64,000 nt of DNA, taken from DASSFG01 sp035547915. GTDB taxonomy: Bacteria; Planctomycetota; Planctomycetia; Pirellulales; JAICIG01. The stretch lies in NCBI GenBank assembly GCA_035547915.1, contig DASZTS010000014.1, positions 53,134-117,133 on the forward strand. Reading direction: 5' to 3'. A program made the position numbers and the translations under genes. Below, piece by piece: positions 59,924 through 64,000 of the stretch (position 1 is the first letter of the stretch; every line of letters starts with the position of its first letter). The notes under the pieces were generated by a model. The model did no database searches. It had not been told where the DNA came from and saw nothing but the letters and a program-made list of their open reading frames with translations.

Positions 59924-61144
59924 TCATTGAGTGCCGGGTGTCCGTTCGTCGGGCTTGCGAGGCCTCGGCGCCGCTTCGTGTTTGACTCCGTGCAACAGTA
60001 TACTGCCGCGTTTCAAGGCGTCGGCCCCGAATCGCTCCTTGAGCGTGTCGGCCGTCTTGTCCAATCGGCTTTGACGCTCATCGACGGGATCTTCGAAAAG
60101 AGATCGCTGCGTCTGCTCCGGGTTCTCGAAGTGACTAACGCCGATGCCCAACAGGCGGATGAGCAGGCGGCGGGTGGGAAGTCGATCGACGAGCAGGCGA
60201 GCCGCCGTCTGCCAGATCACTTCGGTCACGTCGGTGGGGGCTGCCAGCGTTTCGGCACGCGTGATCGTGTGAAAATCGGCGTACCGGACCTTGATTTGCA
60301 CGGTGCGTCCACGCAGTCGGTGTCGCCGCAATCGCCACCCCACCTGCTCGGTCAATTCGGCTGCCCAGGCGCGTAGCGTCTCCATATCGTCGACATCGGA
60401 CGCAAACGTCGTTTCGTGCGAGATCGACTTCGCGTCGCGATCCGGAACGACCCGCCGCTCGTCGATGCCGTGGGCCAGTTGCCATAGGTGGTCTCCGGTC
60501 TGACCGAAATGCTTTCGCAGCAGCTCACGCGGTGTTCGCCTCACCTCTCCGATCGTCTTGATACCGAGTTCGTCGAAAACCTGGCCGGTGACGCGGCCGA
60601 CGCCCCACAATCGGCCGACCGGCAACGGGTCGAGAAACTCATGAACTCTCTCCCCATCGACCATGACCAGGCCATCGGGTTTTTTCAGGTCGCTGGCGAT
60701 CTTGGCCAGAAACTTATTGGGGGCTACGCCGACCGAGGCCGTTAGCCGCAATCGCTGGCGTATCGTCCGCTTGATCTCGCGGCCGATGTCGACGGAAGAC
60801 CCGAACAGTTGTTCGCTCCCCGTCGCATCGAGAAAGGCTTCGTCGAGCGACAGCGGTTCGACGAGCGGGGTGTATTGATCGAATATCTCGCGAATCTGCT
60901 CCGAGATCGCGGTATAGAAGGCCATGCGCGGGCGAACGACGATGGCGTGGGGACAGAGACGCAGGGCGGTCGCCGTCGGCATGGCACTATGGACGCCATA
61001 CTTGCGCACTTCGTAATTGGCCGCTGCCACCACTCCGCGCCCCTCGGGCGTGCCACCGACGATCAGCGGCTTGCCGACCAACTCGGGCTGCTCGCGCTCT
61101 TCGACCGAGGCGTAGAAGGCATCCATGTCGACATGGAGAATCAT
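59924..61144 (-). CDS. dinB: DNA polymerase IV (Y family)
   Basis: A 406-residue translesion polymerase. Catalytic acids are in ILHVDMDAFYASVEERE and PLSLDEAFLDATG; the steric-gate region and VGVAPNKFLAKIASDLKKPD follow, then the thumb GVGRVTGQVFDELGIKTIGE and the little-finger domain (HETTFASDVDDMETL, VQIKVRYADF). It copies damaged DNA with low fidelity. The ATG at 61144 matches the family start; the frame is open far upstream without similarity. A C-terminal basic tail could hold a clamp-binding motif. Confidence 0.93.
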   Translation of the reverse strand: MILHVDMDAFYASVEEREQPELVGKPLIVGGTPEGRGVVAAANYEVRKYGVHSAMPTATALRLCPHAIVVRPRMAFYTAISEQIREIFDQYTPLVEPLSLDEAFLDATGSEQLFGSSVDIGREIKRTIRQRLRLTASVGVAPNKFLAKIASDLKKPDGLVMVDGERVHEFLDPLPVGRLWGVGRVTGQVFDELGIKTIGEVRRTPRELLRKHFGQTGDHLWQLAHGIDERRVVPDRDAKSISHETTFASDVDDMETLRAWAAELTEQVGWRLRRHRLRGRTVQIKVRYADFHTITRAETLAAPTDVTEVIWQTAARLLVDRLPTRRLLIRLLGIGVSHFENPEQTQRSLFEDPVDERQSRLDKTADTLKERFGADALKRGSILLHGVKHEAAPRPRKPDERTPGTQ

Positions 61145-61515
61145 CCTTGCCACACCCCCGTGAGACGCAACGATGGCGCGCGGACACCGGCACGAGTGTA
61201 CTCGCGGAAACGGTCCCTTCCTCGTGGAAACTGGCAGAGTTGCCGTCGGAGACGCAGCAGTGGAGTGGACGTGAGGTTCATGCCGGTCAGTCCGAGCTGG
61301 GCGCACCGCGGTGGATGGTCTGACCGCGTTCGCGGGCGCCGCTGCGAGGCTTGTGAGGCGTTCCGATACCAGGGACAGTCTGGCGTCGCCCATGGTTCGT
61401 GTCCAGATTGCCTTGGGCCCTGCCGTCCTCTCGTCACGCGCGAGCAGGGGACTATCGAACGCGGCGGCGGAATCCTACCATTGCAGGCACGAAGCCGGTC
61501 GGGTGGGCCGACCTC
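61145..61515. other. Divergent intergenic region between dinB and the channel gene
   Basis: About 370 bases upstream of two divergently oriented genes, so it should hold both promoters. I see no clear LexA-type palindrome or other operator. Confidence 0.4.
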
Positions 61516-62682
61516 ATGCTCTGCACGGAGATGCTCATGCACTTTCTGTCCGGTGTAACGGGTCTCATCCTGATCGGGGTCGTGCTCGTCGACGCCTTCG
61601 AGGCCATGGTGCTGCCGCGCCGCGTGACGCGACCCTATCGTCTCGCGCGGGCCTTTTATCGGGTGGCCTGGGGCTTCTGGCGTGGCGTGGCTTGCCGATT
61701 GCCCAGAGGGAAACGTCGCGAGAATTTCTTGAGCGTCTTCGGCCCCTTTTCATTGATCGTGCTGTTCGTCTTGTGGGCTTGCGGTTTGATCATCGGTTTC
61801 ACGCTGATCCACTGGTCGCTCGGCACGCCGGTCTATCGCACGGTGCAGTCCGATCCCGTGACCATTGTCGACTATTTGTACTTGAGCGGCGTGACCTTTT
61901 TCACGCTCGGCTACGGCGACGTCGCGCCCACGGCGCCGCTGGGCCGACTGCTGACCGTCATCGAGGCAGGCATGGGTTTCGGCTTCTTGGGAGTTGTCGT
62001 GGGGTACTTGCCCGGCCTGTCGCAATCGTCGTCGCAGCGCGAGCTGACGATCTCGCTGCTCGACGCGCGGGCCGGTTCGCCGCCGACGGCCGCCGAAGGG
62101 ATCACGCGGGCCGCGAAGCTCGGTTACCTGTCGACCAACGCGGCTTTCTTCTCCGAGTGGGAGCACTGGGCGGCCCAGGTCCTGGAAAGCCATCTCTCCT
62201 ACCCCGTGCTGATGTATTATCGGTCCCAGCACGAGAACCAGTCGTGGTTGGCCGCGTTAACTTCCGTACTCGATTCCAGCGCGTTGATCTTGTCGGGCGT
62301 CACGAAACTGGATTCGTACCAGGCGCAACTGACCTTCGCCATGGCGCGGCACGTGCTCGTCGATCTCTCGCTCATCATCAAGGCTCAGCCGCTCGAACCC
62401 CCACCCGACCGATTGCCGCCGGAGGAGTTCGCGCGGTTGCGTACGATGTTGCACGAGGCGGGTCTCGAAATGGCCGACCCTGAGCGGGTCGAACAGCGGT
62501 TGACGGAATTGCGGGCGATGTACGAGCCGTTCGCCGGCGGGTTGGCCAAGCGGTTGCTGTTCGAGATCCCGCCGATCGTTCCGAAGGCGAAGCCGGTCGA
62601 CAACTGGCAGACCAGCGCTTGGACCCGCCGCACACCCGGCATCGGCGATCTGCCCGGCAGTCAAATCGAGGAGCATTTTTGA
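61516..62682 (+). CDS. Two-span potassium channel-like protein
   Basis: About 388 residues. Hydrophobic segments (FLSGVTGLILIGVVLVDAF, GPFSLIVLFVLWACGLIIGF) precede the pore sequence TFFTLGYGDVAP, whose TLGYGD is a potassium selectivity filter variant. Then a second pore-lining span (GFGFLGVVVGYLPGL) and a long soluble C-terminal domain. It probably conducts K+ across the inner membrane. Start codons at 61516, 61531 and 61537 are all possible. Confidence 0.78.
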   Translation: MLCTEMLMHFLSGVTGLILIGVVLVDAFEAMVLPRRVTRPYRLARAFYRVAWGFWRGVACRLPRGKRRENFLSVFGPFSLIVLFVLWACGLIIGFTLIHWSLGTPVYRTVQSDPVTIVDYLYLSGVTFFTLGYGDVAPTAPLGRLLTVIEAGMGFGFLGVVVGYLPGLSQSSSQRELTISLLDARAGSPPTAAEGITRAAKLGYLSTNAAFFSEWEHWAAQVLESHLSYPVLMYYRSQHENQSWLAALTSVLDSSALILSGVTKLDSYQAQLTFAMARHVLVDLSLIIKAQPLEPPPDRLPPEEFARLRTMLHEAGLEMADPERVEQRLTELRAMYEPFAGGLAKRLLFEIPPIVPKAKPVDNWQTSAWTRRTPGIGDLPGSQIEEHF

Positions 62683-62741
62683 CCGCCGGTGGCCGAGCGT
62701 CTGCGACAATCGCCGGGTCAAGACTGTCGGTCGAACCTCAA

Positions 62742-64000
62742 TTAGCGACTGCGGTTCCAGGCGAGCGCCAGCGGGGCGGCGGCAAGGGGGGCGAGCGCCA
62801 AGGCACCGATCCCCACGAGCGCGACATACAACACGGGGCGCTGCCAGACATGCCACACGTCGGCGATCCCCATGAGCGCTGCGAGCGCCACCCAGAGGCT
62901 GGCCGCCACATAGATGGTGATCCACTCGATGAGTCGCCGGCGACGAGCCGCCACGAACATCCAAGTAGTCGCCAACATGGCGGCGACCGCGGTGGCGGAT
63001 GCCACACACTGCACGAATAACTCCTGCCCCGACCGCGAGAGGGCGAATTTTGAAAACAGCGCGAGACCGATGTACAGGGCGGGTAGGCCGCACAGCAAAA
63101 CCATCACCCACTGCGAGCGTCCCGCTAGCCCGAGGGAAGTGAGCAGCCCCATCACGGTCCAGGCGGCGATCAGGGTGGCCGGGACATAGGCCCAGTCCAA
63201 TCCCCTGGGAAACGGGCACATGGGGGAGGCGACGACCAGCACAATGAAATAGACGGCGAAGAAGGCCGCCGCCCAAATCAGCCAGCTCAGGAGCACGCTC
63301 TTGGCCGCCGCCCTGAGCGTCGCGCGCGACATCTCGACGGTCGTCAACGGGCGACTGGCCAGAAAGGTTCCGATCTCGTACGTCGTGTCGGTCGCCCCGC
63401 AGTTACCCATGATCAGTCCGCAGATCATCGCCACGGCCGAGAGCAACCCGCCGCCAACGAGCACGCTCTCGGTCAGGCCCTGCGCGGTGCGATTGAAGAG
63501 CAACCAGCCACACAGACCGAGCATCAGTCCAAGAATCACCGAGGCCGGCATCGCCGACCCCTTCTTCCTCCATTCGAACCAGGCATGTGCTTGGAAAGCC
63601 GAGCGGAAGGGCGGCCCGGCGTACGGCGCCAGCTTGAACAGTTGGTCGAGCGCGGCGACGACGCCCAGCGACGGCAAGGGCTCGCTCCGGCGATGGCGCG
63701 ATATTCCGATCACCCCCACACCGTAGGCGACGACCGCGAATGCGAGCATCGTCACGACCTCCGTGAACGTCACGTTCTGCCACATCTGCGTGGGCTGTGA
63801 AAAAGCTTCGCCGTACCGAGTCTTGAACCACAGTCCGAGCGACCCCGAGACGACCGCTAAGCCGAGCAGTATCCAGGCCGAGTCTTCGGTGAGCCAAAAG
63901 AGAGCCGTCACGGCGGCGATCGCGACTGCGGCGAACAGGGCCGGCCCCCAGAGCGGCCAGCCCAGATCGAACAGCGCATTGAGCACCGCGGTGCTCAATG
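62742..64000 (-). CDS. ABC-2-type multi-span membrane protein, partial
   Basis: At least 418 residues, with the frame still open at the window edge, so the N terminus may be missing. About ten hydrophobic segments are visible (for example ALFAAVAIAAVTALFWLTE, VVTMLAFAVVAYGVGVIG, ASVILGLMLGLCGWLLF). The region YEIGTFLASRPLTTVEMSRA is typical of ABC-2 permeases and related planctomycete membrane proteins. Its ATPase partner would lie outside the window. Confidence 0.6.
   Translation of the reverse strand, partial: LSTAVLNALFDLGWPLWGPALFAAVAIAAVTALFWLTEDSAWILLGLAVVSGSLGLWFKTRYGEAFSQPTQMWQNVTFTEVVTMLAFAVVAYGVGVIGISRHRRSEPLPSLGVVAALDQLFKLAPYAGPPFRSAFQAHAWFEWRKKGSAMPASVILGLMLGLCGWLLFNRTAQGLTESVLVGGGLLSAVAMICGLIMGNCGATDTTYEIGTFLASRPLTTVEMSRATLRAAAKSVLLSWLIWAAAFFAVYFIVLVVASPMCPFPRGLDWAYVPATLIAAWTVMGLLTSLGLAGRSQWVMVLLCGLPALYIGLALFSKFALSRSGQELFVQCVASATAVAAMLATTWMFVAARRRRLIEWITIYVAASLWVALAALMGIADVWHVWQRPVLYVALVGIGALALAPLAAAPLALAWNRSR

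Overview
The window looks like a planctomycete chromosome (probably Pirellulales-like). The evidence is the paired secreted DUF1552 and cytochrome-type DUF1587/1592/1588/1585 proteins, a very long WD40 protein and an RCC1-repeat protein with export signals, and generally high GC. Taxonomy is inferred from these families only.

Layout. (1) 1-10.6 kb holds ordinary chromosomal genes: the end of nadD, a WD40 propeller protein, a HAD hydrolase, an RCC1 protein, and the DUF1552/DUF1592 pair. (2) 11.1-12.3 kb is a cluster of 10 tRNA genes. (3) About 12.3-50.6 kb is an integrated mobilizable element. It carries a large serine recombinase next to the tRNA cluster, a helix-turn-helix protein, a coupling protein (VirD4/TraG type) split into two overlapping ORFs, ParB, small membrane proteins, a DNA methylase-like protein, an AlpA regulator with a second (P4-type tyrosine) integrase, a MobF relaxase, a 2OG-Fe(II) oxygenase flanked by direct repeats, conserved small plasmid-type genes, and a 1,723-residue methylase-helicase of DarB type. 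Its right third is a defence region: a type I restriction-modification operon with a HEPN-like gene between hsdS and hsdR, an AcpS gene, and a minus-strand cassette of thymidylate synthase-like protein, a 5-hmdU-kinase-helical/MazG fusion, ImmA/IrrE peptidase, XRE repressor and a small protein, followed by a PIN-like protein. No T4SS channel genes are seen, so it is probably mobilizable rather than self-transmissible.

(4) 50.7-55.9 kb is a second tRNA cluster of 28 genes. It is interspersed with about 100-bp palindromic repeats and with genes for a basic protein of unknown function and an HNH endonuclease. It is followed by a structured non-coding region with a tRNA-like T arm and then an SPFH/band-7 protein. 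By my reading the two clusters together encode 38 tRNAs with 38 different anticodons covering all 20 amino acids. They therefore look like one array cut in two by the element. Many of its tRNAs are unorthodox: C33, leucine anticodons without a long variable arm, an Ile-UAU, altered T loops. This array with its SPFH, HNH and basic proteins is the most interesting system here; published comparative genomics has linked bacterial SPFH proteins and tRNA-like RNAs to RNA repair.

(5) 57.8-64 kb returns to ordinary genes: a 2-hydroxyacid dehydrogenase, a frameshifted DUF3052-like gene, a GNAT acetyltransferase, DNA polymerase IV, a potassium-channel-like protein and a partial ABC-2-type membrane protein.

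All calls come from reading sequence by eye; no database or folding program was run.
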